Origin: Deltaproteobacteria bacterium
Lineage (GTDB): Bacteria; Desulfobacterota; Binatia; UBA1149; JAJCZL01
Length of the DNA stretch: 64,000 nt
Reading direction: 5' to 3'
Assembly: GCA_029262415.1 (NCBI GenBank)
Contig: JAJCZL010000067.1
Location: 62,001-126,000 of the forward strand
Within the stretch, counting starts at the first letter, position 1; each line of letters begins with the position of its first letter. The notes under the pieces were generated by a model. It was not told the DNA's origin. It searched no databases and worked only from the letters and a program-made list of their open reading frames with translations. Below are positions 1-7,763 of this stretch, piece after piece. The position numbers were made by a program, and so were the translations under genes.

Positions 1-580
1 ACAGGCCCGAGAAGATCGGATTGATGCTTGCGCGCCCAGCGATGACTCCAACCTCGAAGCCGACCGGACCCAGAGACCGGGGAAGGTCTTCGCTACGGGT
101 TCCCAATTGCGTCGCGGCGGGCCCGAAGCCATAACGAAACAAGAGGTTCCCTCGCAAGAGATCAACAACCTCGCTACCTGCGTTGGGGGTCGCCAGCATC
201 ACCACGCGACCGATGCGATCAACGCCGTAGGCGCGCGCATATGCGCGCACGACAATACCGCCGAGCGAGTGCACAACGAAGCCGAGACGCCGGTGCTCCC
301 GTTGTGTGCAACACTTGTCGATGCGTTCGGCCAGCAGCTTCGATAACCCTTCAACCGACGCACTTCGCGAAGGGTAACCGAAGTTCTCAACCGCAAAACC
401 TGCGTCTTCGAGCGCACGCTGCATCGGCTGCATCGATCGCGACGTGCGGCCCAGGCCGTGCATGAGGATGATGGTTTCGAGCCCCGACGGATCCGACGCC
501 GCACTCATCGTTGCCGCGGCAGCGAACAAAGCCGGCATCGACACGCCGAGAGAAACAACGACCGCACGTAAGATCGACAT
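1..580 (-). CDS. Alpha/beta hydrolase, lipase-like (C-terminus cut by window edge)
   Basis: About 193 residues are visible from an ATG at 580; the C-terminus lies beyond position 1. The N-terminus (residues 1-25) looks like a signal peptide, so an exported or periplasmic enzyme is likely. HGLGRT at residues 41-46 fits the oxyanion-hole loop, and HSLGG at 104-108 is the nucleophile elbow (Ser105) of the PGAP1/triacylglycerol-lipase type. The sequence LATPNAGSE that follows is typical of this lipase group. The catalytic Asp and His would be in the missing part. An AGGATAG stretch sits upstream of the ATG. The substrate cannot be read from sequence; an ester or lipid is most likely. Confidence 0.75.
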   Translation of the reverse strand, partial: MSILRAVVVSLGVSMPALFAAAATMSAASDPSGLETIILMHGLGRTSRSMQPMQRALEDAGFAVENFGYPSRSASVEGLSKLLAERIDKCCTQREHRRLGFVVHSLGGIVVRAYARAYGVDRIGRVVMLATPNAGSEVVDLLRGNLLFRYGFGPAATQLGTRSEDLPRSLGPVGFEVGVIAGRASINPIFSGL

Positions 581-589
581 TTCACCAAG

Positions 590-994
590 CTATCCTAGGC
601 GGACGATCTGCACCGTCTCGCCGCCGATGTAGCGGATCACATCGACGATATCGAACGCGAGAGAAACCGCATTGATGGCGACCACTCCGCGCAACCACGA
701 GCCGAATGCGTCACCGGGCGGAACCTCACGTAACCGACCGGCGAGATACACGAGTAGCGGAATCCAAAAAACCACGTGCCCGAGCCCGAGAATGCGCGTA
801 AAGCCCGTCGCGGCCGTCAATATCAACATCAGCGCAAACGCACCGTTGAAGGCCGCGAACACCACTTGGGCCTCGGTCCTGCGGATGAAGACCAGAGGTA
901 AAATCATGTTGAAAACACCAAGAATGCATACCCACACCTGCCAGTACCAATCCATCGACATCAGGCCTGATAAGAAAGTTTGTACTGCGACCAT
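590..994 (-). CDS. Hypothetical four-helix membrane protein
   Basis: 134 residues with four hydrophobic segments at about 17-37, 43-63, 70-86 and 100-120, separated by short charged loops (FIRRTEAQ, AGRLREVPPG). This predicts a small integral inner-membrane protein. I recognise no catalytic motif and no named family. It lies 9 bp upstream of the lipase-like gene on the same strand, so the two may be co-transcribed. The coding frame is supported by conserved-looking helix/loop alternation and by its close fit between same-strand neighbours. Confidence 0.6.
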   Translation of the reverse strand: MVAVQTFLSGLMSMDWYWQVWVCILGVFNMILPLVFIRRTEAQVVFAAFNGAFALMLILTAATGFTRILGLGHVVFWIPLLVYLAGRLREVPPGDAFGSWLRGVVAINAVSLAFDIVDVIRYIGGETVQIVRLG

Positions 995-1026
995 AAGGGG
1001 TTCCTCCGCCGCCCTCCCGGGCTGCT

Positions 1027-1440
1027 CTACTCTATTGCTTCAAGTCGTATCGCGATCGACCGAGCGCTTTCGCGAATCATATCGATGAATCTGTCTCGCG
1101 CACCGTACTTCTCCGCCATCAGCCGATGGATGCGGTCACGGGTTTCCGGATCGTCAAACACCGCCACCCGATATCGATGGTCGACACCGGCACGCGTCAT
1201 CACCAGATCCCCAGCGGTCTGCGCCTGGCCGACCCAGGCCGCATGGCCCATGCCCGCGCGAAGCCAAGCATACCCACCGTCATCAACGACCCATAAACGG
1301 GTAGACTTGGTTGTACCGCCGGAACGCGCGGTCTTCACAGTGACGACCTCAGTCCCGGTCTCCGAGGCGACGATAATCGCGCCAATGAACAGCAACGCGA
1401 ATGCCAACAGAATCCCGAGACCTACAAGAATGCTCTTCAC
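1027..1440 (-). CDS. Membrane-anchored small split-barrel-like protein (F420/nitroreductase or DUF2255 type)
   Basis: The frame is open to 1536, but a GTG at 1440 is preceded by GGGAGGCGG at good spacing, so I start there (137 residues). Residues about 5-27 form one transmembrane helix, followed by a soluble domain. The pattern TRLWVVDDGGYAWLRAG and a downstream VMTRAG..HRYRV resembles small pyridoxamine-oxidase-like or deazaflavin-type split barrels that bind a flavin or F420. No active-site residues can be assigned with certainty, so the family call is tentative. It is transcribed with the neighbouring minus-strand genes. Confidence 0.55.
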   Translation of the reverse strand: MKSILVGLGILLAFALLFIGAIIVASETGTEVVTVKTARSGGTTKSTRLWVVDDGGYAWLRAGMGHAAWVGQAQTAGDLVMTRAGVDHRYRVAVFDDPETRDRIHRLMAEKYGARDRFIDMIRESARSIAIRLEAIE

Positions 1441-1576
1441 GATAACCGCCTCCCGCGGAGAGGGTCCGAACCACCTGGTTAGGGGTAGCTCGTCCTTCCC
1501 GTGTGACCGTTCAATTCGGTTGGTTGTAAACGGCACGCGCAGGCCTTACCACCCATCGCGAAATTGTTGGGTCGGA

Positions 1577-1900
1577 TCAAACTCGGGGAGCCCAAACCAG
1601 CAGCGCAAAAAACAAAAAAACGGTATACGCGGTGGCGCAAACCGCCGCCGCAACCTTGGCGGGACGCGGGCGCGCTGTGCCCACAAGCCAGCCGGCACCG
1701 GCCACGACGAATACCGCCTCGGCGGTGCCGACGATGCGGCCGTAGTGTTCAGGATCCCAGTACGACACTGGGCTGGCGAACCGCCAGTCGGAGAGCGGAA
1801 AGAAATGTCGGTGTCCGTCGTCGTGATGAACCGGCAAATCCATTGCAACATGCAGAGCCATTGAACCCAAAACCATCACCCACGCACGTCGGCCCGTCAC
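1577..1900 (-). CDS. Small membrane protein with HHDDGH motif
   Basis: 107 residues from a GTG at 1900, ten bases after the stop of the thioredoxin-like gene, so probably co-transcribed with it. A first helix is followed by DLPVHHDDGHRHFFPLS and then SPVSYWDPEHYG, a motif block I associate with small membrane proteins often labelled metal-dependent hydrolase-like or 'CobQ' in databases. Two further hydrophobic segments occupy the C-terminal half (residues about 55-75 and 83-103). The clustered His and Asp residues suggest a metal site, but no activity can be assigned. Confidence 0.6.
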   Translation of the reverse strand: MTGRRAWVMVLGSMALHVAMDLPVHHDDGHRHFFPLSDWRFASPVSYWDPEHYGRIVGTAEAVFVVAGAGWLVGTARPRPAKVAAAVCATAYTVFLFFALLVWAPRV

Positions 1901-1910
1901 CGTGCACCGC

Positions 1911-2486
1911 TCAGAAGCCGGGTTCTTGTCCGGGGTGCCATTTTATATTGCAGCCAATGCTCGCGAGCTGCTCACCTGCGACGGGGCGGCCGGCGAGGAT
2001 GTCGTCGAGCGCGTTGCGCAGGTCGTTGCCGGTCACAGGCACGTCGTTACCCGGACGGCTGGCGTCCAATCGGCCTCGGTACGCCAGTCGCAACGAAGCA
2101 TCGAAGACAAACAAGTCGGGCGTACACGCAGCGCGGTAGGCTTTGGCTACGTCCTGCGAGGCGTCGAACAGGAACGGGAACGACCAGTTCTCTTGCCGGG
2201 CAAGAGCCTTCATGTGCTCGGGGCCGTCTTCGGGATGAGTTTGCAGGCTGTTGGCATTGATCGCGACGCTGGCAACGCCGCGAGCCGCATACGCGCTGGC
2301 CACCCGGGTCAGCCCGTCGCGCACATGAACGACGAACGGACAGTGGTTACAGATAAACATTACCAGCAGAGCACTGGCACCCTCGAAGTCGGCAAGCGTA
2401 AACTCGTTTCCGCTTATGACGTCAGGAAGCCGGAAGTCAGGCGCAGGCGTACCCAGCGGAAGCATCGTCGAAGGGGTTTCGGCCAT
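1911..2486 (-). CDS. Thioredoxin-fold (AhpC/TSA-like) protein
   Basis: Cytosolic-type thioredoxin-fold protein of about 191 residues. Near the N-terminus it has PAPDFRLPD, the usual entry to AhpC/TSA folds, then MFICNHCPFV, in which CNHC is a CxxC-type redox pair. The region TPDLFVFDASLRLAYRGRLD carries the cis-proline-type TP and strand 4. The C-terminal SIGCNIKW is characteristic of the thioredoxin-family group annotated as 'redoxin domain, CNHCPFV'. It probably reduces disulfides or peroxides. The frame is open to 2510; I prefer the ATG at 2486 with GAGG upstream, since earlier starts overlap the preceding gene. Confidence 0.8.
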   Translation of the reverse strand: MAETPSTMLPLGTPAPDFRLPDVISGNEFTLADFEGASALLVMFICNHCPFVVHVRDGLTRVASAYAARGVASVAINANSLQTHPEDGPEHMKALARQENWSFPFLFDASQDVAKAYRAACTPDLFVFDASLRLAYRGRLDASRPGNDVPVTGNDLRNALDDILAGRPVAGEQLASIGCNIKWHPGQEPGF

Positions 2487-2499
2487 GCCCCTGTGTGCC

Positions 2500-2991
2500 T
2501 CAGGCCCCACGCCCTAGCAACACCAGGAGCCTCCATACCATCAGCGGCAACACCAGGCCTGCGAGGGCAAGCACGCCGGCCAGCACCATGCCGACCGCCG
2601 CCATGCGCTTAGCCGAAGTCCCGCGCATGACACGCACCTCGCGCACGGTCGGAACTCCGGGCGGCGGGAAGCGCTCGGCGCGTAGCGCGAGACCGCAGAT
2701 CCGCGCTACATACGCTGCGGTACCGACACAGAGCAGCGCGGCAGCGCTACTGCCTACCAGCATGAAGGTGCCGAACCTGCGCAGTGCCGCCTGCGGATCA
2801 CCGACGGAGGCGCCCTCGACCCGCGCGAGATACGCAATCGTCAAAGCGGTTGCCAACAGCGCGATCGGAGTCAGCACCGCCAGCACTATCATGGCGCGGC
2901 GACGCGCTTGCGGGTCAGCGGGCTGCACCTCGATGCCGCCGTCGTGTCCGTATCCCTTCGCCGTGGCACTGCTCCGGTCTAGATCATTCAA
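2500..2991 (-). CDS. Hypothetical membrane protein
   Basis: About 163 residues. The N-terminal 30 are soluble and charged; hydrophobic helices lie at about 34-55, 73-94 and 130-156, with a cytoplasmic-looking Arg/Pro loop between the last two. The frame is open back into crcB, but a TTG at 2991 preceded by AGGTGA lies just after the crcB stop, so a coupled start there is likely. No family recognised. It is sandwiched between crcB and the thioredoxin-like gene in one minus-strand run. Confidence 0.55.
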   Translation of the reverse strand: MNDLDRSSATAKGYGHDGGIEVQPADPQARRRAMIVLAVLTPIALLATALTIAYLARVEGASVGDPQAALRRFGTFMLVGSSAAALLCVGTAAYVARICGLALRAERFPPPGVPTVREVRVMRGTSAKRMAAVGMVLAGVLALAGLVLPLMVWRLLVLLGRGA

Positions 2992-2999
2992 TCGATCAC

Positions 3000-3389
3000 C
3001 TAGGAGCGCATCAGCGCGTACCCAGCCCACGCCGCACACAGCCCGGCGATCAAATGGACGGCGACGTTAACAACCGCCGTGATGACGTGTCCGTAGCGCG
3101 CGAGCAAGAACGTCTCGTTCGCAAACGTCGAGTAGGTCGTAAAGCCACCGAGCACACCGACGACCATGAACAGCTGTAACTCGGGGGGCATCGATGGGCG
3201 CGCCGTCAACCACGCGCTTGCGGCGCCGATCACGAAACACCCGATGACATTGACCGCTAGTGTAGCGATCGGGAAACCGGAACGCGTCGCGGTCTGCGCC
3301 AACGCCACGGCCATGACATAACGCAGCACCGTACCTACGAAGCCGCCCGCACCTGCCGCAAGCGCGTGTGTGATAGAAACGTTACTCAC
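3000..3389 (-). CDS. crcB: Fluoride efflux channel CrcB (Fluc)
   Basis: 129-residue four-helix protein that matches the usual CrcB length. It exports fluoride across the inner membrane as an antiparallel dimer. Diagnostic features are GGFVGTVLRY near the N-terminus (residues 15-24), the NVIGCFVIG helix with the conserved Asn, and GVLGGFTTYSTFANE (about 78-92), which holds the central Na+ site and the Phe/Thr track of the pore. No fluoride-riboswitch structure is obvious immediately upstream, where another membrane gene ends only 9 bp away. Confidence 0.93.
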   Translation of the reverse strand: MSNVSITHALAAGAGGFVGTVLRYVMAVALAQTATRSGFPIATLAVNVIGCFVIGAASAWLTARPSMPPELQLFMVVGVLGGFTTYSTFANETFLLARYGHVITAVVNVAVHLIAGLCAAWAGYALMRS

Positions 3390-3398
3390 CTCGCAACA

Positions 3399-3764
3399 CT
3401 AAGCCGCCACTGCGATGACGACACCGAAGGCGACCGCGAACAAACCCCACGCGCGGGTAAAGCCGGGATCCTGGTCGCCGAACCAGCCTATAAGTTTCGT
3501 CAGTCGCGAGGTACCGACAAGCAATCCTATCGCCGCTGCGGCTATCATGATCCAGCCCAAACCGAGAATAACGCTAGGCCAAGCTGCTGAGGCGGATGCT
3601 TGGATAAACACAAATCCGAGAACAGCACGCATTGAGAGGCCCGCGTAGATCCACGCAGGCCGCGCGAATGTATCCACCCACCACCGCAGGATCGACGGCT
3701 TCATAGCAAAACCTACACCTGCGACCGCGACCAACACACCGGTTATCAGAACAATCGCGTTCAC
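3399..3764 (-). CDS. Hypothetical four-helix membrane protein
   Basis: 121 residues, nearly all hydrophobic, with four predicted helices at about 3-21, 39-58, 63-84 and 100-120. The loop WWVDTFARPAWIYAGLSMRAVLG between helices 1 and 2 is the only polar part. It sits 9 bp upstream of crcB on the same strand, so it probably shares that transcript. I recognise no family. It could be an accessory membrane protein; nothing in the sequence gives a function. Confidence 0.6.
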   Translation of the reverse strand: MNAIVLITGVLVAVAGVGFAMKPSILRWWVDTFARPAWIYAGLSMRAVLGFVFIQASASAAWPSVILGLGWIMIAAAAIGLLVGTSRLTKLIGWFGDQDPGFTRAWGLFAVAFGVVIAVAA

Positions 3765-3909
3765 GTGGCGCTCCGCGATGCCGTATCTGCACTCATCCGC
3801 AAATTATAGCGCAACCGGAGTCTCCATGCGGGCACCCGGCTCGGGCGGAGCCCATCGGCATGGACCTGCCGGCCGTGGCGTTCAGGCAAGCGCAGCCGCT
3901 CGCAGGCGG

Positions 3910-4689
3910 CTAGCGACGTAGAAATGGACGTCGATGGCGGGCGGAGCCGTAGCCGGGGCGCGATGACGCAGCCTTGTGCGCCGCCACCCGTACCGGGTCT
4001 CGAAATAGATAGATCAGCGCGACCCCGGCAAGAAATCCGCCAATGTGCGCCCAAAACGCGACACCGCCCTCACCGTCGGCTGCGGGAAGGCTGCTGACAA
4101 CCTGGATGACGAACCAATAGCCGAGCATGAAGATCGCCGGCACGGCGATCCTACTTACGAAGAAGCCGAGCACCAGTAGCGTCTGCACTCGCGCCTTTGG
4201 ATAGAGCACCGCGTAGGCACCCATCACGCCGCCGATCGCACCGGAAGCGCCGACCATGGGAACACTACTGGCAGGGTTAGAAAACACCTGCGCAGCAACA
4301 GCGGCCAGACCGCACAATACGTAGAAGAGCGAGAACCGCAACGGCCCCATCGAGTCTTCGACGTTGTCGCCGAACACGAACAGAAACCACATGTTGCCGA
4401 TGATGTGCATCCACCCGCCGTGCATGAACATTGACGAGACCGTGGTCGTCCAGTTTGGTTGGCCGCTGATGATGCAAGCGCTCTCGGGCCCGATCGGCAC
4501 GCGGGTTCCTGCGGGGATAATGCCTAGCAGTTCGCCGGGGATCGCGCCGAGGCTGCACACCGACTGCGCCAAGGTGGGATCCACGCCGAAGCCCTGCAGA
4601 AACACCCACGCAGCGACATTCGCCGCAATGATCGCGAAGGTGACGTAGGGCAGTTGAAGGGTCGGATTGTCGTCACCAAGGGGAAACAT
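3910..4689 (-). CDS. Rhomboid family intramembrane serine protease
   Basis: 259 residues. Rhomboids cleave transmembrane substrates within the bilayer using a Ser-His dyad. HGGWMHIIGN (90-99) supplies the HxxxxHxxxN oxyanion-type motif in TM2, GASGAIGG (147-154) contains the catalytic Ser149, and AHIGGF (214-219) contains the catalytic His215. Six core helices fit this length. The form with a large L1 insert (residues 45-80) is common in bacterial GlpG-like homologues of the 'MFPLGDDNPT' group. The last 30 residues are basic and soluble. Transcribed alone or with the following FKBP gene. Confidence 0.92.
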   Translation of the reverse strand: MFPLGDDNPTLQLPYVTFAIIAANVAAWVFLQGFGVDPTLAQSVCSLGAIPGELLGIIPAGTRVPIGPESACIISGQPNWTTTVSSMFMHGGWMHIIGNMWFLFVFGDNVEDSMGPLRFSLFYVLCGLAAVAAQVFSNPASSVPMVGASGAIGGVMGAYAVLYPKARVQTLLVLGFFVSRIAVPAIFMLGYWFVIQVVSSLPAADGEGGVAFWAHIGGFLAGVALIYLFRDPVRVAAHKAASSRPGYGSARHRRPFLRR

Positions 4690-4748
4690 GTATCTCGCCT
4701 AGCGGCCTGGAGCCCACTCGCGCGCACCGACCGTATTTGGAAGCGTAG

Positions 4749-5318
4749 CTATTCGATGCCGACAATCTTCACGTCGAACGCAAGCGCCTGCCCGGCCAAA
4801 GGATGGTTGAAGTCGAGGACGATTTTTTCGTCTCTTACTTCCTGCACGCGCACCGGACGACGGTTGCCACCCTGATCGTGGGCGACCAAGATAGTACCTT
4901 CTTTACGCGCTTCCTCGGGAACCTGATCGAGCTCGACTTCCTGGACCGCATTGGGGTCAACCTGCCCGTAGGCCTGCTCGGCACTCAGCTTGACAATCTT
5001 CGTGTCACCGACGGTCAGCCCCATGAGTTCTGTTTCTAAAGCTGGAAGGATCTGGCTCCCGCCCTGCTCGTAAGTCAGGGCCTCGCCACCAACGTTGGTG
5101 TCGGCGGTCGTCCCGTCTTCGAGTTTCAGTGTGTACTCGATCGATACCTTGCTTCCGTCTTCGATCACGGCTGCGCTGCCCTCCTCGGCCTCGGTGGCCT
5201 GGTCTCCAAGAGGCGTTGCAGTCTGGTTGCACGCCATCGTCATTGCGGCGGCGCACATCGCCGTCACCGCGAATTGCAAAATGCGCCGAACTCTTAGCTT
5301 CGGGTTCGAATTCTTCAT
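4749..5318 (-). CDS. FKBP-type peptidyl-prolyl isomerase, SlyD-like lipoprotein
   Basis: About 189 residues from an ATG at 5318 with GGAG six bases upstream. A basic start, a hydrophobic stretch and TMAC near residue 29 give a probable lipoprotein signal, so the enzyme should be anchored in the periplasm. The FKBP core begins at SKVSIEYTLKLEDG. The IF domain insert includes GDTKIVKLSAEQAYG, and the core returns in LDFNHPLAGQALAFDVKIVGIE, the SlyD-type C-terminal FKBP strand. It lacks SlyD's His-rich metal tail. Probable role: folding of exported proteins. Confidence 0.87.
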   Translation of the reverse strand: MKNSNPKLRVRRILQFAVTAMCAAAMTMACNQTATPLGDQATEAEEGSAAVIEDGSKVSIEYTLKLEDGTTADTNVGGEALTYEQGGSQILPALETELMGLTVGDTKIVKLSAEQAYGQVDPNAVQEVELDQVPEEARKEGTILVAHDQGGNRRPVRVQEVRDEKIVLDFNHPLAGQALAFDVKIVGIE

Positions 5319-5494
5319 GGATGCTCCGAGTGTAGGCGGTGCTTCGCACGTGGCGCGAGGCCGCATATGCGAGACAACATCGGCGACGCTATCACAGTGC
5401 ATGCCCCGGGGACAAGCCCGAACTCCCGCGCGGATTTGCGTCTTCGCCGGGCATCCTGCTTGTTTGTCTCAGCCGCTCGCCGGCGCCCGGAGGC

Positions 5495-5971
5495 ATGAAA
5501 AACAAAGCGACGATCACCACTGCCGGCACGCTCGCCCTGGCTGCTGTGCTCTATTTCGCGGGTATTTCCCCGCAGGACATCCCCCGCATACTCGGCAGCG
5601 GCGAGGGCCGACTCAGCGCTCCGAGTGCGAGCGCAGACGCCGACCGCATGATTGCCGAGGCATTCCACGAGCGGCGCTCCGACATCATCGTCGAGGGCTC
5701 AGGTATTGTGGTCAAGGTTCTCCCCGACGACACACACGGATCGCCGCATCAGCGCTTCATCATCGAGCTGATTTCCGGACAGAGCGTTCTCGTCAGCCAC
5801 AACATCGATCTCGCCCCACGTGTCGACGATCTTCGCCGCGGCCGGCAAATCGAGTTTCGAGGCGAGTACGAGTGGAACCAGCGCGGCGGCGTTATCCATT
5901 GGACGCATCGCGACCCGCAGGGACGCCGACGCGACGGCTGGCTGCGCTATGCGGGCCGCACCTACAAATAA
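5495..5971 (+). CDS. DUF3465 family secreted protein
   Basis: 158 residues. The N-terminus (MKNKATITTAG...ALAAVLYFAG) is a signal peptide or anchor. The mature part holds the DUF3465 core: DIIVEGSGIVVKVLPDD, then HQRFIIEL, SHNIDLAPRV and the C-terminal WTHRDPQGRR..GWLRYAGRTY block that defines the family. The fold is OB-like in appearance; no enzyme activity is known to me. The ATG at 5495 follows CCGGAGGC. It is convergent with the STING-like gene (stops 21 bp apart) and transcribed away from the FKBP gene. Confidence 0.82.
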   Translation: MKNKATITTAGTLALAAVLYFAGISPQDIPRILGSGEGRLSAPSASADADRMIAEAFHERRSDIIVEGSGIVVKVLPDDTHGSPHQRFIIELISGQSVLVSHNIDLAPRVDDLRRGRQIEFRGEYEWNQRGGVIHWTHRDPQGRRRDGWLRYAGRTYK

Positions 5972-5992
5972 CGGAGCGAGTCAGGAGCCTTG

Positions 5993-6751
5993 CTACGCGG
6001 TGCCTTTCGCACGGAGAAACCCGAGATCTGCATCGGTCATTTCGACATTCTCGGCGAGGCCTTTCGCGGCCAGCAAGCGGCGCACTTCCGCGTCGAACCG
6101 CTCGATGTATTCGCGGCTGAGCGCTTTCCTGTCGGTTTCGTTAAAGCTATCTGCATGACTCGGCAACTTGAACTCGACTAAAGCAGCCAGCGTGCGGAGT
6201 GTGTTCGGAAAGTCGAAGTACCAAGGCCTTTTCTCGCCCGAACGCATGATCGTCAGCACATCGCGCGCACGCCCTTCGACGAAATCGAGAGTCACGGCTC
6301 CCGTAGAAAAACGCCGACCGCGGATCCGTGCGAGAATGCGCTCGATGGATTGAGGATCCAATTCCGAGATCTCTCTCGGCATATAGATGAAGAGACGTGG
6401 CGGGTCTTCTCCCGGCTCGGTAGCGCGTAACAGACGGGTAACGGCCGGCTCGACGAAGTTGGTAACATAGCCGTAGGCCAGCGCATCCGGCATCGTAAAT
6501 CTCTCAGCCTCGAACTCGGCCCGGCGCGCGCGGATGGTCTGCCCGTAGCTTCCTACCAGTGCACTGACCGCGACCGAAACAAGACCGAGAAGCACGGTTA
6601 TCGGTTCAGCCTCGAACGGCAACGGATACGCGACGAGCCATGCGACGCCGGCGAGGAAGGTCGCCGACCACAACAACACCTGCAGAGCGGTGCCGGCCTT
6701 CTCAACCCATGTTGTCTGGTGTTTCGCCACTGCGTTTGGAGAGCCCTGCAC
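5993..6751 (-). CDS. Orphan transmembrane STING-domain protein (TM-STING-like)
   Basis: About 252 residues. Two hydrophobic helices (about 21-42 and 50-68) precede a cytosolic domain resembling bacterial STING, the cyclic-dinucleotide sensor of CBASS. Numbering from the GTG at 6751: ALAYGYVTNFVEP (90-102) matches the first STING helix with the Asn-Phe pair (98-99); LFIYMP (120-125) is the following core strand; R161 and R163 fit the lid; FDFPNTL (179-185) has an Asp180/Thr184 pair spaced as in the c-di-GMP-binding bacterial STINGs I recall; SFNETDRKALSREYI (202-216) resembles the FSREDR helix of animal STING. The start is uncertain (GTG 6751 or 6730; no clear ribosome site). It lies 32 bp after the CPBP protease gene, probably in one operon. 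No CD-NTase, TIR or nuclease gene lies nearby. Confidence 0.75.
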   Translation of the reverse strand: MQGSPNAVAKHQTTWVEKAGTALQVLLWSATFLAGVAWLVAYPLPFEAEPITVLLGLVSVAVSALVGSYGQTIRARRAEFEAERFTMPDALAYGYVTNFVEPAVTRLLRATEPGEDPPRLFIYMPREISELDPQSIERILARIRGRRFSTGAVTLDFVEGRARDVLTIMRSGEKRPWYFDFPNTLRTLAALVEFKLPSHADSFNETDRKALSREYIERFDAEVRRLLAAKGLAENVEMTDADLGFLRAKGTA

Positions 6752-6762
6752 CGCGCAGAGTA

Positions 6763-6794
6763 GTCTAGCGAGAGGCGCACGGTCTAGCGAGAGG
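6763..6794. repeat. Tandem 13-bp direct repeat at the CPBP/STING junction
   Basis: The 13-mer GTCTAGCGAGAGG occurs at 6763-6775 and again at 6782-6794 (period 19). The second copy spans the last codons and stop of the CPBP gene, while the first lies in the short spacer before the STING-like gene. It looks like a small tandem duplication. Confidence 0.8.
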
Positions 6795-7662
6795 TGTAAC
6801 GCTGGGCGAGTACGTAAGGGATCGGCCGTCCGGCCATGAACCGGTAGCGACGAAACACTGCAATTCCCCAGGGCAGACCAATCGCCGCCGCGAGCAACCC
6901 CACATACCACTGATCCTGGAACTGCTGGAGGCTGCGTGTAGCTTCAGGATCCGCATAAGTCGATCCGATTGCGGCCATGGCGAACGCAATGGAGTTGTTG
7001 GTAAGATGCAGTACCACCGGTGCCCATATTGATCCGGTCGCGAGATAGGCAACCGCCGCCGCATAGCCGAATACAAAGCCGCCGAGCGGATCTATGTGCC
7101 AAACCGCGAAGGCGGCCGAAGACATCACGACTCCGCGCGCAGTTCCCCACTTGGTTGCCCAGCTACTCAGCAACAGACCTCGAAACGCGTATTCTTCAAC
7201 CAACGGTCCCGCGATCCCGATTGATGCGAACAATAAGAGATTGGGCAGGTCGAAGGTGATCCCGGTGGCAAGATGGCGACTCATCGCGGTCTCGACGACT
7301 AGCTCTTCGATCTTCTCGGGGTCGATGTACGAGATCGGGATGAACAGCAGGTACGCAGTGGCCAAACTGAGCGCCACGGCTGGAATCGCCCAGGCGGCAA
7401 ACGGCAATAGCCGCCGAGGAGCCACCGGAACACCGATCAGTCGTCGGTGATCAACCCGCGCGACGCGCGCGACGATGTACAACGTGAGGGCCAGCAACCC
7501 GTACCAGAGCAGTTGTGAAAGAGCCTCGTGTAGACGGTCACTGCCGGGATCGTTCGCCCACTCAGGCCACAGCGCGCGACCCAGGAGAGTAGAAATAAGC
7601 AGCGTGAGCAACACGACGACGAGAATCGTGCGGCCTCTAGGGAAGTCCGGTTGGTGTTCCAC
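6784..7662 (-). CDS. CPBP family intramembrane glutamic endopeptidase
   Basis: About 292 residues from a GTG at 7662; the frame is open to 7764 but would then collide with the divergent patatin gene. Eight or so hydrophobic helices. The three CPBP (Abi/CAAX-protease) motifs are present: EEYAFRG with paired Glu156-Glu157 and Arg161, FAVWHID with His189, and HLTNNS with His219 and Asn223. Members cleave prenylated or membrane substrates, or act in bacteriocin self-immunity; their substrates are usually unknown. The likely co-transcription with a membrane STING protein is unusual and suggests a functional pair. The start has no clear ribosome site. Confidence 0.85.
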   Translation of the reverse strand: MEHQPDFPRGRTILVVVLLTLLISTLLGRALWPEWANDPGSDRLHEALSQLLWYGLLALTLYIVARVARVDHRRLIGVPVAPRRLLPFAAWAIPAVALSLATAYLLFIPISYIDPEKIEELVVETAMSRHLATGITFDLPNLLLFASIGIAGPLVEEYAFRGLLLSSWATKWGTARGVVMSSAAFAVWHIDPLGGFVFGYAAAVAYLATGSIWAPVVLHLTNNSIAFAMAAIGSTYADPEATRSLQQFQDQWYVGLLAAAIGLPWGIAVFRRYRFMAGRPIPYVLAQRYTSR

Positions 7663-7763
7663 AGGTATCGTTTTGCGCGCGCTGATGCGCAAGCCCGGGA
7701 ATAGTAGTCCGGTACACGGGATTAGAAAACGCGGCGTTTCGTAGCTAGGATCCGCTTCCTGCA

